Shown: piece after piece, positions 23,336 to 30,645 of the stretch
How the letters are laid out: each line of letters begins with the position of its first letter
Position numbering within the stretch: the first letter of the stretch is position 1
Source: Pseudoxanthomonas mexicana
GTDB lineage: Bacteria > Pseudomonadota > Gammaproteobacteria > Xanthomonadales > Xanthomonadaceae
Reading direction: 5' to 3'
Length of the DNA stretch: 64,000 bases
Assembly: GCF_001556105.1 (NCBI RefSeq)
Contig: NZ_LSIF01000083.1
Span: forward strand, 124,001-188,000
Notes under the pieces: model-generated
What the model saw: only the letters and a program-made list of their open reading frames with translations
Database searches by the model: none
What the model was told of the DNA's origin: nothing
Program-made: the position numbers and the translations under genes

Positions 23336-23361
23336 CTTAGCAGCGCGCACAGGGTTGTCAA
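23334..23361 (-). promoter_or_regulatory. Candidate dcw (mraZ) promoter
   Basis: On the minus strand a perfect TTGACA (23356-23361) is followed after 16 bases by TAAGGT (23334-23339). It lies about 85-110 bases before the mraZ start, and its -10 element adjoins the first MraZ-box-like pentamer. No other strong promoter was seen until ftsZ. Confidence 0.7.
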
Positions 23362-23431
23362 CAGGAAGAACAAGCTGAAATCACTCGGCGGATCAATGGC
23401 TTGCAATGAACTTCAGAGACTTGCTCAAGCC

Positions 23432-23440
23432 TTATCCACA
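23432..23440 (+). promoter_or_regulatory. Perfect DnaA-box sequence
   Basis: TTATCCACA is an exact match to the strong E. coli DnaA box. It lies in the divergent gap between the mraZ promoter and the TANGO2-like gene. A 9-base exact match is expected about once by chance in a window this size on both strands, so function is not established. Confidence 0.35.
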
Positions 23441-23453
23441 AGTTGCTGTTTCG

Positions 23454-23468
23454 TCTCAAATTTTGAGA
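23454..23468. promoter_or_regulatory. Perfect 7-bp inverted repeat, possible operator
   Basis: TCTCAAA and TTTGAGA flank one central T, in an AT-rich patch 103 bases before the TANGO2-like start codon. This resembles a dimeric repressor site. No regulator can be named. The rest of the 23251-23570 gap is accounted for by the mraZ promoter, the MraZ boxes and the DnaA box. Confidence 0.35.
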
Positions 23469-23570
23469 TTGAGGGAAGATTCAGTGAGGTGATCGTCGTT
23501 TCACATGAAGGCCGATGCCGACCTCTCGGCACGAGTGGAACTGCGCAAACCAGGGGGCCAGAATCGGCCC

Positions 23571-24341
23571 ATGTGCCTCGTTGCCCTTGCTTGGAAAGTC
23601 CACCCGCGCTGGCGGCTGCTGCTGGCCGGCAACCGCGACGAGTTCCACGCCCGCCCCACGGCGTCGCTGGCCCGCTGGGCCGCATCACCGCAGGTGTTGG
23701 CCGGGCAGGACCTGCAATCAGGCGGAACCTGGGCGGGGACCGACGCCGGCGGACGGATGGCGGTGGTCACCAACGTGCGCGACCCGGCGATCCAGGTGCC
23801 GGGCGCCCCTTCACGCGGCCAGTTGACCGCGGGCTTCCTGCAGTCGCCCGATAGTGCCGACCACCGCGCCACGGGACTGCTGGTGGCCGCGGAGGTGTTC
23901 GCACCCTTCAACGTACTTCTGGCCGACGAGACCGACTGCGAATACGTCAGCAACTACCCCACGCCCCGCCGGATCACGCTCGCGCCCGGACTGCATGGTC
24001 TGTCCAATGGCGACCTCGACGAGCCCTGGCCGAAGACGATGGCCCTGAAGCAACGTCTGGCCGCCTGGGTGGCCTCGGACGAAGACGATGTGTCGCCCCT
24101 GTGGCAGGCGCTGGCGGACGAGTCGCACCCGTCCGATGAACGCCTACCTGACACCGGCGTAGGCATCGAACTGGAACGTATGCTGTCCCCCGCTTTCATA
24201 CGCGGCGACCGCTACGGCACTCGCGCCAGCACCCTGATCGCCATCGACCATGCTGGCCACGGTTGGATCAGTGAGCGCCGGTTCGGGCCGGCCGGCCTAT
24301 TCGAGGGGGAGACGACGCTGCGGATCGGGCCTGGTGCGTAG
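23571..24341 (+). CDS. TANGO2 / NRDE-family protein
   Basis: This 256-residue protein begins MCLVALAWKVHPRW and contains LLLAGNRDEFHARPT, the NRDE motif that defines the family. Cys2, exposed after removal of the initiator methionine, is the position expected for an N-terminal-nucleophile-like fold. Bacterial members have no firmly assigned reaction, and the human relative TANGO2 has been linked to haem or acyl-CoA handling. The start at 23571 is chosen because it places Cys2 at the family N-terminus. An upstream in-frame ATG at 23505 would add 22 unrelated residues. Confidence 0.88.
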   Translation: MCLVALAWKVHPRWRLLLAGNRDEFHARPTASLARWAASPQVLAGQDLQSGGTWAGTDAGGRMAVVTNVRDPAIQVPGAPSRGQLTAGFLQSPDSADHRATGLLVAAEVFAPFNVLLADETDCEYVSNYPTPRRITLAPGLHGLSNGDLDEPWPKTMALKQRLAAWVASDEDDVSPLWQALADESHPSDERLPDTGVGIELERMLSPAFIRGDRYGTRASTLIAIDHAGHGWISERRFGPAGLFEGETTLRIGPGA

Positions 24342-24366
24342 CCGCCACCACGCCTGACAGCGCGCG

Positions 24367-24390
24367 GTCGCGACTTGCGTCGCTCCTACA
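24367..24390. repeat. REP element of the GTAGGAGCGACG family
   Basis: The minus strand reads TGTAGGAGCGACGCAAGTCG and continues CGAC. GCGACG and CGTCGC-type arms make a short stem. It differs at only two or three bases from the copy at 62464-62487. Such units are typical REPs of Pseudomonas and Xanthomonadaceae, mobilised in trans by RAYT transposases. No RAYT gene is in this window. Confidence 0.75.
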
Positions 24391-24418
24391 AGAGGCCAGT
24401 TGAACCCTGCTTCATCAG

Positions 24419-24542
24419 CCCCCTGGGCCAGGGGGCGGCGAGCGCGGAGTGCGAGCGCGGTATGGAGGCCAATGGCCTGGGGCCCGAGGTTCGCGGCGCG
24501 AACCTCGGGGCTTTCCAAAGCGCCGGTGGCGCTTTGGAAAGC
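24419..24542. repeat. Run of four perfect hairpins abutting the rnpB 3' end
   Basis: Four perfect inverted repeats follow each other: 24419-24435 (8-bp arms, 1-base centre), 24466-24478 (6-bp arms), 24483-24509 (12-bp arms, 3-base loop) and 24510-24542 (15-bp arms, 3-base loop). The last one ends exactly where the rnpB P1 helix begins. None has a T-run on either strand. They lie between the convergent TANGO2-like gene and rnpB and may act as a 3' processing boundary or bidirectional terminator. Confidence 0.7.
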
Positions 24543-24894
24543 GGCGGAGCCGGCCGGTAAGCCGGGTTCTGTCGTGGACAGTCATTCCTCTAGGCGCAAC
24601 GTCACCGTTACGCTCAAGCAACCTACCCGGAGACACTGCGGGCCGCAGCATAGCCTCCCTATTTGGTCTTGCTCCCGGTGGGGTTTGCCGTGCCGGTCCG
24701 TTGCCGGACTCGCGGTGCGCTCTTACCGCACCATTTCACCCTTGCCGTCCTGCCGAAGCAGTCTTAGGCGGTATCTTTCTGTTGCACTTTCCGTCGGCTC
24801 GCGCCGCCCAGGCGTTACCTGGCACCGTACCCTGTGGAGCCCGGACTTTCCTCGGCATTGTTTCCAATGACGCGACTGTCTGGCCGACTCCGCC
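24543..24894 (-). ncRNA. rnpB: RNase P RNA (M1 RNA, type A)
   Basis: This RNA is the catalytic subunit of RNase P, which trims the 5' leader of tRNA precursors. Conserved blocks are GAGGAAAGTCCGGGCTC (24837-24853) near the 5' side and ACAGAACCCGGCTTA (24558-24572) near the 3' end. The ends are set from helix P1: 13 bases at 24882-24894 pair with 24543-24555 with a single G-U. A GACAAT -10 element sits just upstream. The gene lies between rsmI and a hairpin array. Confidence 0.96.
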
Positions 24895-24900
24895 GTGCGT

Positions 24901-24906
24901 ATTGTC
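24901..24906 (-). promoter_or_regulatory. Candidate rnpB -10 element
   Basis: On the minus strand GACAAT occupies positions -12 to -7 relative to the RNA 5' end inferred from helix P1 (24894). No convincing -35 was seen. The site lies in the 36-base gap after the rsmI stop. Confidence 0.45.
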
Positions 24907-24930
24907 GCACGCACAAGCCATGGAACGGGA

Positions 24931-25749
24931 TCAACTGCCGTACAACGCCTTCCTCGGGGCACCGGTGATCTCGGCGGCGAGCTTGGCGGCGGCCGACGGC
25001 GGCAGGTGCTCGTTGAGCAACGCATACACGCGACGCCCTTCTACCAGGCGAGCGTCTAGGTCGTCGCCCGCGCCCTGCACCATCACCACGAACTCGCCCT
25101 TGCGCTGGTTGTCGTCGGCATCGACGCGCTGCTGCAGGTCCGCCAGCGTGCCATCGAGGACGGTCTCGAACAGCTTGGTCAGCTCGCGTGCCAGTACGGC
25201 CGGGCGGTCGTCGCCAAACGCCATACGCATGTCGGCCAGCGATTCAGCGATGCGGTGCGAGGACTCGTAGAACACCAGCGTGCGCGTCTCGCCGGCCAGG
25301 CGCTGCAACTGTTCCCGCCGCGCGGAGGCCTTCGCAGGCAGGAAGCCTTCGAAGGTGAACCGGTCACTGGGCAGCCCGGCCACGCTGAGCGCCGCGATGG
25401 CCGCGCAGGCGCCTGGCAGCGGGCTGACCTTGATGCCCGCCGCGCGCGCCGCACGAACCAGGCGGAAACCGGGATCACTGACCAGCGGCGTGCCCGCATC
25501 GCTGACCAGCGCCAGCGAGTCGCCCGCCAGCAGGCGATCGACCACGCGCTGCGACAGCGCGTCCTCGTTGTGCTCGTGAAGGGCGATCAGCGGTGTCGAG
25601 ACCCCGAAGTGCGAGAGCAGCTGGCCGCTCCGGCGCGTGTCTTCGGCACAGATCGCCGTCACGCTGCGCAGCGTCTCCAGCGCACGCGGCGTCAGGTCAC
25701 CGAGGTTGCCGATCGGGGTGGCGACGATGAACAGGGTTCCGGCAGGCAT
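24931..25749 (-). CDS. rsmI: 16S rRNA (cytidine1402-2'-O)-methyltransferase
   Basis: RsmI methylates the ribose of C1402 in 16S rRNA. The 272-residue protein shows the family start FIVATPIGNLGDLTPRALE, AEDTRRSGQLLSHFG, the SAM-pocket segment LVSDAGTPLVSDPG and PLPGACAAIAALSVAGL. The ATG at 25749 (MPAGTLFIV) is chosen because it begins the conserved domain. The next gene, lpoA-like, is divergent, as the rsmI/lpoA/yraN neighbourhood is in E. coli. Confidence 0.96.
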   Translation of the reverse strand: MPAGTLFIVATPIGNLGDLTPRALETLRSVTAICAEDTRRSGQLLSHFGVSTPLIALHEHNEDALSQRVVDRLLAGDSLALVSDAGTPLVSDPGFRLVRAARAAGIKVSPLPGACAAIAALSVAGLPSDRFTFEGFLPAKASARREQLQRLAGETRTLVFYESSHRIAESLADMRMAFGDDRPAVLARELTKLFETVLDGTLADLQQRVDADDNQRKGEFVVMVQGAGDDLDARLVEGRRVYALLNEHLPPSAAAKLAAEITGAPRKALYGS

Positions 25750-25811
25750 TCCAGTGAGGCTCGATGGCTGAGGGTAGAATCGTAGCCGGTTACCCTGCCC
25801 GAACGTCGACG

Positions 25812-27230
25812 ATGTCCATGGACCTGCCTGTTGCAAGCACGCTTTCTGGAAGCCTCCGTCCCGCACGGACCCTGGTTGTTCTGCTATTCGCGGCGCTGCT
25901 GGCCAGTTGCGCCACCACCCCGGGTGCAGGCCCCGCCGCATCGGCATCGCGCCTCGCCCCCGCTTTCAGCAACGCCGCGACGCTGGCCCGCCAGGACGCC
26001 ACGCTGACCGGACAGGCGCGCAGCGACAACGCGCGTGAGATCGATCGCCTGCTGGCCACGCTGGACGACGCCACGCTCGCCCGTGATGCCGCTGCCCTGC
26101 TGGCGGGCGACCCGCTGTACAACTTCGCCGGTCGCGCCCTGCAGCGCCGCGGCCTGCCGCTGCCGCGCCCGTTCGATCGTGGCGCGCAGTGGCGCTTCGA
26201 TGCAGGCAACCGTCCGCCTGCCGAGTCCGACGGCTACCGGCCGCCGGTGAAGCTGGCCGTGCTGCTGCCGCTGTCGGGCACCCTCGCCACCGCCGCCGCG
26301 CCTGTGCGCGACGGCCTGCTCGCGGGCTACTACGGCGAACGCCGCCGCCGCCCCGACATCCAGTTCTACGACACCACCGGTACCGCTGCCGGTGCGACGG
26401 CCGCCTATGCGCGCGCCACCGCGGAGGGCGCGGATTTCGTGGTCGGCCCGCTGGGCCGCGATGAAGTCAGCGCGCTCTTCCAGCAGCCCGAACTCGCCAC
26501 GCCGTTGCTGGTACTCAACCGTGGCACCGTCGCGCCGCCGGACGGCAACGCCGGCTTTTCGCTGGCGCCGGAAGACGATGGCCTGGCCGCGGCGGAGTAC
26601 CTGTTCGCACGCGAGCGTCGTACCGCCTTGATCATCGAAGGCGGCGACGACAACGGTCGACGCGCGTCGCAGGCGTTCGCCGAGCGGTTCGCCGAGCGCG
26701 GCGGCAAGGTCACGCGCGTGATCAAGGTGTCGGACGTGCCGGGCGACCTGTCGGTGGCGCTCGCCACGGCCGCGAAGGAAGGCCCCGATGCGGTGTTCCT
26801 GGCGGTGCGCGGTGGCACGGCGCGCGCGCTGACGCCGCAACTGGCGCTGGCGGGCCTGGGCGGCAAGAGTCGCGTGGGTACCTCGCAGCTCACCTCGGGC
26901 ACCGGCAAGCCGGAAGAAGACATGGCACTGGACGGCATCGCGTTCCCGACCGACGCCTGGACCTCGCGCGGCGTGCCGGCCCTGCCTGCCGCCAGCGTCA
27001 CCGGCGAACGCGTACCGACCGCACGCGGCCCGGCCGCCCGCCTGTTCGCGTTCGGCTACGACGCCTGGCTACTGACGGCATACCTGGAAAAGCTGGCGCT
27101 GGGCGCGAATACCGATCTGCGCGGCGCGACCGGCCGTCTGCAGCTGGACGGGTTCGGTAACGTGGTACGCACACCCTCGTGGTCGACCTTCACCGGTGGC
27201 CGTCCCGCACCGATCGCGGATGGGGGTTGA
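25812..27230 (+). CDS. LpoA-like penicillin-binding-protein activator lipoprotein
   Basis: The 472-residue lipoprotein has a signal peptide ending in the lipobox LLASC (about residues 27-31 of the chain from the ATG at 25812). A periplasmic-binding-protein-like fold follows ([23 protein letters not shown] through LFAFGYDAW). In E. coli the longer LpoA (about 680 residues) activates PBP1a from the outer membrane. Here the N-terminal TPR region is very short, so activity cannot be assumed. The order rsmI-lpoA-yraN matches E. coli. The stop overlaps yraN by 11 bases. Confidence 0.85.
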   Translation: MSMDLPVASTLSGSLRPARTLVVLLFAALLASCATTPGAGPAASASRLAPAFSNAATLARQDATLTGQARSDNAREIDRLLATLDDATLARDAAALLAGDPLYNFAGRALQRRGLPLPRPFDRGAQWRFDAGNRPPAESDGYRPPVKLAVLLPLSGTLATAAAPVRDGLLAGYYGERRRRPDIQFYDTTGTAAGATAAYARATAEGADFVVGPLGRDEVSALFQQPELATPLLVLNRGTVAPPDGNAGFSLAPEDDGLAAAEYLFARERRTALIIEGGDDNGRRASQAFAERFAERGGKVTRVIKVSDVPGDLSVALATAAKEGPDAVFLAVRGGTARALTPQLALAGLGGKSRVGTSQLTSGTGKPEEDMALDGIAFPTDAWTSRGVPALPAASVTGERVPTARGPAARLFAFGYDAWLLTAYLEKLALGANTDLRGATGRLQLDGFGNVVRTPSWSTFTGGRPAPIADGG

Positions 27231-27609
27231 CCGCCGGGCACGCGGACACGCCGTCGAAGTCGCGGCGCGCGAGCTGCTGCGGCGCGCCGGATTGACCGAA
27301 CTCGCCGTCAATGCGAACTACCGCGGCGGCGAACTGGATCTGGTAATGCAGGACGCCACCCGCCCCGGCACGCCATCGGTGGTGTTCGTTGAAGTGCGCT
27401 ACCGCCAGTCGCAGGCCTTCGGTGGGGGCGCAGCATCCGTCGACATCGGCAAGCGACGCCGGCTGGTGCATGCGGCGCACCGTTTCCTGCAGGACCATCC
27501 CGCGCTCGCCGACGCGCCGTGCCGCTTCGACGTGGTCGATGCGCGGGGCGATCCCGCCTCGCCCCGGCTCGAATGGATCCGCGACGCCTTCCGCGCGGAC
27601 GAGGTGTGA
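27220..27609 (+). CDS. yraN: YraN family protein (UPF0102), endonuclease-like fold
   Basis: This 129-residue protein starts at an ATG inside the end of the lpoA-like gene. It contains [34 protein letters not shown] and [12 protein letters not shown]. The D...E-x-K/R arrangement resembles the active site of Holliday-junction-resolvase-like nucleases, although here the motif is EVR. The cellular role of YraN is unknown. The stop codon is 3 bases from the convergent FAD gene, with no terminator visible. Confidence 0.88.
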   Translation: MGVDRRARGHAVEVAARELLRRAGLTELAVNANYRGGELDLVMQDATRPGTPSVVFVEVRYRQSQAFGGGAASVDIGKRRRLVHAAHRFLQDHPALADAPCRFDVVDARGDPASPRLEWIRDAFRADEV

Positions 27610-27612
27610 CCG

Positions 27613-29019
27613 CTACAGCCCGGCCGACAACAGCAGTTCGCGCGCCAGGCCTTCGCCATTTCCCCGCACCGTGGTTGAGGTCCGTGCACGCAGCGTGGTC
27701 GCCAGCCCCGCCGCCGCCGTGCGCAGTTCGGGGACGGCGGTGATTTCCCACGCGTGGCCGCGCAGCAGCGGGCCCAGGCAATAGAGTCCAGGCACCGGCG
27801 CGCCATGACGGTCGCGCACCTGCAGGTCGTCGCCGACCTCCATGCCCAGGCCGTGCCGGTCCGGCACGATCAAGCCGGCGTCGACCAGATGCGATACCAG
27901 CGGGTGCGTGGTACGCACGATGTCGGTGTCCAGGCCGGTGGCGCGGATCACGTAATCGTATTGCGCCACGTCGGCCTGCTGCCGGCCTCGGCCACGCGAC
28001 AGCACCTCCGCTCCCTGTGCCCGCAGGCCGGCACGCAGCAGCCGCGCTGCACGCACCTGCAGTTGCCCGCTTGCCTGCGCGGTGTCCAGCACCTCGGCCA
28101 CGCGTGGCGCGATGCGGTGCCGCGCCACTTCCCAATGCGAGCGCACATGACGGAGGAAGCGCGCACGCTGGGCCTCCGGCAGGCTGCGCCAGAACGCCTG
28201 CGTGTGTGGTCGCAACCCATCCACCACGCTGCGCCAGTCCGGCGCCACGTGCACCAGCGAGCGCACCGCAGCCACCAATCTGCGTATGTCGCGTCCACCC
28301 AGCGCCTGGCGCACGCTCGGCGCCAGTTCGATCGTCGGCCCCGGTACCGCGGCGTGCGGACGTGGCAACAACCCATGACGCGAGATGGCGGTCAGCCGGC
28401 CACGATGCCCACGCGCGACCAGCGTCGACACCACGTCCGCCATGGTCAGCCCGGTCCCGACGATCAGCACGCGCGCATCGGCCTCGATGCGCTCCAGCGC
28501 ATCGTCCTGCCACGGCCAGCCGATGTAGCGCTGGCTCTGCGCGAGCCGCGGCCCGATGCCGGCCAGTCGCTGCGGCGGCAGCGCGCCGAGCGCCAGCACC
28601 ACGCGATCGCTGGCGAAGTAGCCACCATCATCCAGGTGCACGCGATAGCCTTCGCCCACGCGACTGATCGCAATGGCCTCCTGCCGCACCAGCGACAGGT
28701 TGCCGGCCGCTTCGTGCGCTTCGCGCAAGCGTTCGGCGAGATAGTCGCCATAGGCGACGCGCGGCAGGAACTCGTCTCGGCCGCGCGGCCCGAGGCTGAG
28801 CCACGTGGCGAAGTCGTCCGGCGCGTCGGGACGCGCACCCAGTTGACCCGCGCGCACGTTCAACAGGTGTTCCGGGCGTGCCTGCCCGTAAGCCACGCCG
28901 CGCGCAAAGGTATCGCCCACACCCACCAGGCAGATCTCCGGCGCGCCTTCTTCAGTCGCGGCCAGTTGTGTCGCCAGCACGCTGCCGCTGAAACCCGCTC
29001 CCACGATGGTGATGCGCAT
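27613..29019 (-). CDS. FAD/NAD(P)-binding oxidoreductase of unknown substrate
   Basis: This 468-residue protein begins with a dinucleotide-binding loop, ITIVGAGFSGSVLA, and has a second one, VLIVGTGLTMADVVSTL, near residue 190. Between them lie LLNVRAGQLG and a GDYL segment. It belongs to the FAD-NAD(P)-binding family related to COG4529 proteins, some of which act as N-hydroxylases or thioredoxin-reductase-like enzymes. The substrate is not evident. It is divergent from a glycolate-oxidase-type gene across a 234-base control region. Confidence 0.8.
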   Translation of the reverse strand: MRITIVGAGFSGSVLATQLAATEEGAPEICLVGVGDTFARGVAYGQARPEHLLNVRAGQLGARPDAPDDFATWLSLGPRGRDEFLPRVAYGDYLAERLREAHEAAGNLSLVRQEAIAISRVGEGYRVHLDDGGYFASDRVVLALGALPPQRLAGIGPRLAQSQRYIGWPWQDDALERIEADARVLIVGTGLTMADVVSTLVARGHRGRLTAISRHGLLPRPHAAVPGPTIELAPSVRQALGGRDIRRLVAAVRSLVHVAPDWRSVVDGLRPHTQAFWRSLPEAQRARFLRHVRSHWEVARHRIAPRVAEVLDTAQASGQLQVRAARLLRAGLRAQGAEVLSRGRGRQQADVAQYDYVIRATGLDTDIVRTTHPLVSHLVDAGLIVPDRHGLGMEVGDDLQVRDRHGAPVPGLYCLGPLLRGHAWEITAVPELRTAAAGLATTLRARTSTTVRGNGEGLARELLLSAGL

Positions 29020-29084
29020 GTATGTCCTCCGGTCGGTTCGGCCGGGCGATTTCTAACAGCCGCCGACCCTGCGGATGTAAGGAA

Positions 29085-29111
29085 TCGGTTAGCGCATCCC
29101 GTCGGTTAGCG
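29085..29111. promoter_or_regulatory. Tandem direct repeat TCGGTTAGCG, possible operator
   Basis: TCGGTTAGCG occurs at 29085-29094 and again at 29102-29111, 17 bases apart, in the 234-base gap between two divergent flavoprotein genes. The same gap has a perfect 7-bp inverted repeat, CCGGCAT-TACTAC-ATGCCGG, at 29186-29205. A shared regulator is possible but none is encoded nearby. Confidence 0.3.
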
Positions 29112-29241
29112 ACCTGATGATCGCGTTGCGCGCGAAGACGTTGATTTGCGGGTACTGACACGGCATCGCGCATGAACATGGCGATCCGGCATTACTACAT
29201 GCCGGCGCAACATCAGTGCAGAACAGCGCGCACCCGAGCCG

Positions 29242-29247
29242 TACAAT
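29242..29247 (+). promoter_or_regulatory. Candidate -10 element of a leaderless transcript
   Basis: TACAAT ends 6 bases before the first ATG of the FAD-linked oxidase gene (29254). A transcript started at the usual distance would begin at or next to that ATG. No good -35 is present. Confidence 0.35.
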
Positions 29248-29253
29248 GCCCGC

Positions 29254-30630
29254 ATGGATGGAACAATGCCCCGTGCGCTGCATGACGCGATGTCGATCCG
29301 CCTCGGCGACGGCTGGCTGACCGGTGATGCGTGCCGTCCATTCGGTGGCGACGACTCGCGGCGATGGGCAATGCCGGCAGCGGTCGCGCTGCCGCAGACG
29401 CAGGACGATGTCGTCGCGCTGGTACGCGCCTGCCGTGCGCATCGCGTGCCGATCGTCGCGCGCGGCGCAGGCACCGGCACGACCGGCGCCGCCGTACCGA
29501 CGCAGGGTGGCGTGGTGGTGTCGTTCACGCGCATGGACCGGATCGTCGACATCCGTGCAGCAGACCGCTGCGTGGTCGTACAGCCAGGCGTGTTGAATGG
29601 CGAACTGCAACAGGCGCTCGCGCCGCACGGCCTGTTCTGGCCACCGGATCCTTCCAGTGCCGATGCCTGCAGCGTCGGCGGCAATCTCGCCACCAATGCC
29701 GGCGGCCCGCGCGCGGTGAAGTACGGCACCGCGCGCGACAACGTGCTGGGACTGGTCGCCGTGACCGGGACGGGCGAGCTGATCCGCTGCGGTGGCGCGT
29801 ACACGAAGGACGCGACCGGCTACGACCTCACGCATTTGATCGTCGGCAGCGAAGGCACGCTGGCGCTGATCGTCGAAGCCACACTGAAACTCGCGCCGCG
29901 GCCGCGCGCGCAAGCCGGACTGCGCGTGCTGTATCGCGATGCCGCGACCGCGGCCGCGGCGGTGTCGAGGATCATGACGCGCCCGGCGACGCCGGCGATG
30001 CTCGAGTTCATGGATCGCAGTGCCATTGCACTGATACGCCGCAACGGCAGCGACGTGCCCGACGCCGGCGCCATGCTGCTGGTCGAAGCCGATGGCGACG
30101 ACGACACCCTGCCTTCCGCCTTGCACGCATTGGCGGAAGCGGCGGAAGGCGACGGCATGCTCTCGCTGGACGTCGCCACCGACGGCAGCGCGCGCGACCG
30201 GTTGTGGGCGGCACGACGCGCCTTGTCGCCGGCATTGCGCACGATCAAGCCCGGCAAGATCAACGAGGATGTGGTCGTGCCGGTCTCGCGCATCCCGGAT
30301 CTCGTCGCCGCGATGGAAGTGCTCGCCATCGAAGCCGCGCTGCCGATCGTGGTGTTCGGCCACGCCGGCAACGGCAACCTGCATGTCAACATCATGTACG
30401 ACGATGGCGATGCGGATGAAACCGCGCGGGCGCACGCCGCGCTGCCCAATCTATTCGCACGGGTGATCGCGCTCGGCGGCACGTTGTCGGGCGAACATGG
30501 CATCGGCCTGAGCAAGCGCGACTACATGGCCGATGCGTTCTCACCGTCCACGTTGTCGACGATGCGTGCCATCAAGGCGGCGCTCGACCCGGACGGCATC
30601 CTCAATCCGGGCAAGCTGCTGCCGCCCTGA
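29254..30630 (+). CDS. FAD-linked oxidase, glycolate oxidase GlcD / D-lactate dehydrogenase family
   Basis: The 458-residue flavoprotein has an N-terminal FAD-binding domain (IVARGAGTGTTGAAVPT, SVGGNLATNAGGPRAVKYGT, GYDLTHLIVGSEGTLALI) and a C-terminal FAD-oxidase domain (GHAGNGNLHVNI, LSGEHGIGLSKRDYM). The family oxidises D-2-hydroxy acids such as glycolate, D-lactate or D-2-hydroxyglutarate. The substrate cannot be told from sequence alone. The GHAGNGNLH and GEHGIG motifs carry metal-binding histidines in related enzymes. The ATG at 29254 or the one at 29266 may be the start. Confidence 0.88.
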   Translation: MDGTMPRALHDAMSIRLGDGWLTGDACRPFGGDDSRRWAMPAAVALPQTQDDVVALVRACRAHRVPIVARGAGTGTTGAAVPTQGGVVVSFTRMDRIVDIRAADRCVVVQPGVLNGELQQALAPHGLFWPPDPSSADACSVGGNLATNAGGPRAVKYGTARDNVLGLVAVTGTGELIRCGGAYTKDATGYDLTHLIVGSEGTLALIVEATLKLAPRPRAQAGLRVLYRDAATAAAAVSRIMTRPATPAMLEFMDRSAIALIRRNGSDVPDAGAMLLVEADGDDDTLPSALHALAEAAEGDGMLSLDVATDGSARDRLWAARRALSPALRTIKPGKINEDVVVPVSRIPDLVAAMEVLAIEAALPIVVFGHAGNGNLHVNIMYDDGDADETARAHAALPNLFARVIALGGTLSGEHGIGLSKRDYMADAFSPSTLSTMRAIKAALDPDGILNPGKLLPP

Positions 30631-30645
30631 CGGCGCCTGACGTCG

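Noticed and set aside
24449..25270. Plus-strand frames of 150-270 codons over rnpB and rsmI
   Set aside because: They overlap a clearly conserved structured RNA and the rsmI gene on the other strand.
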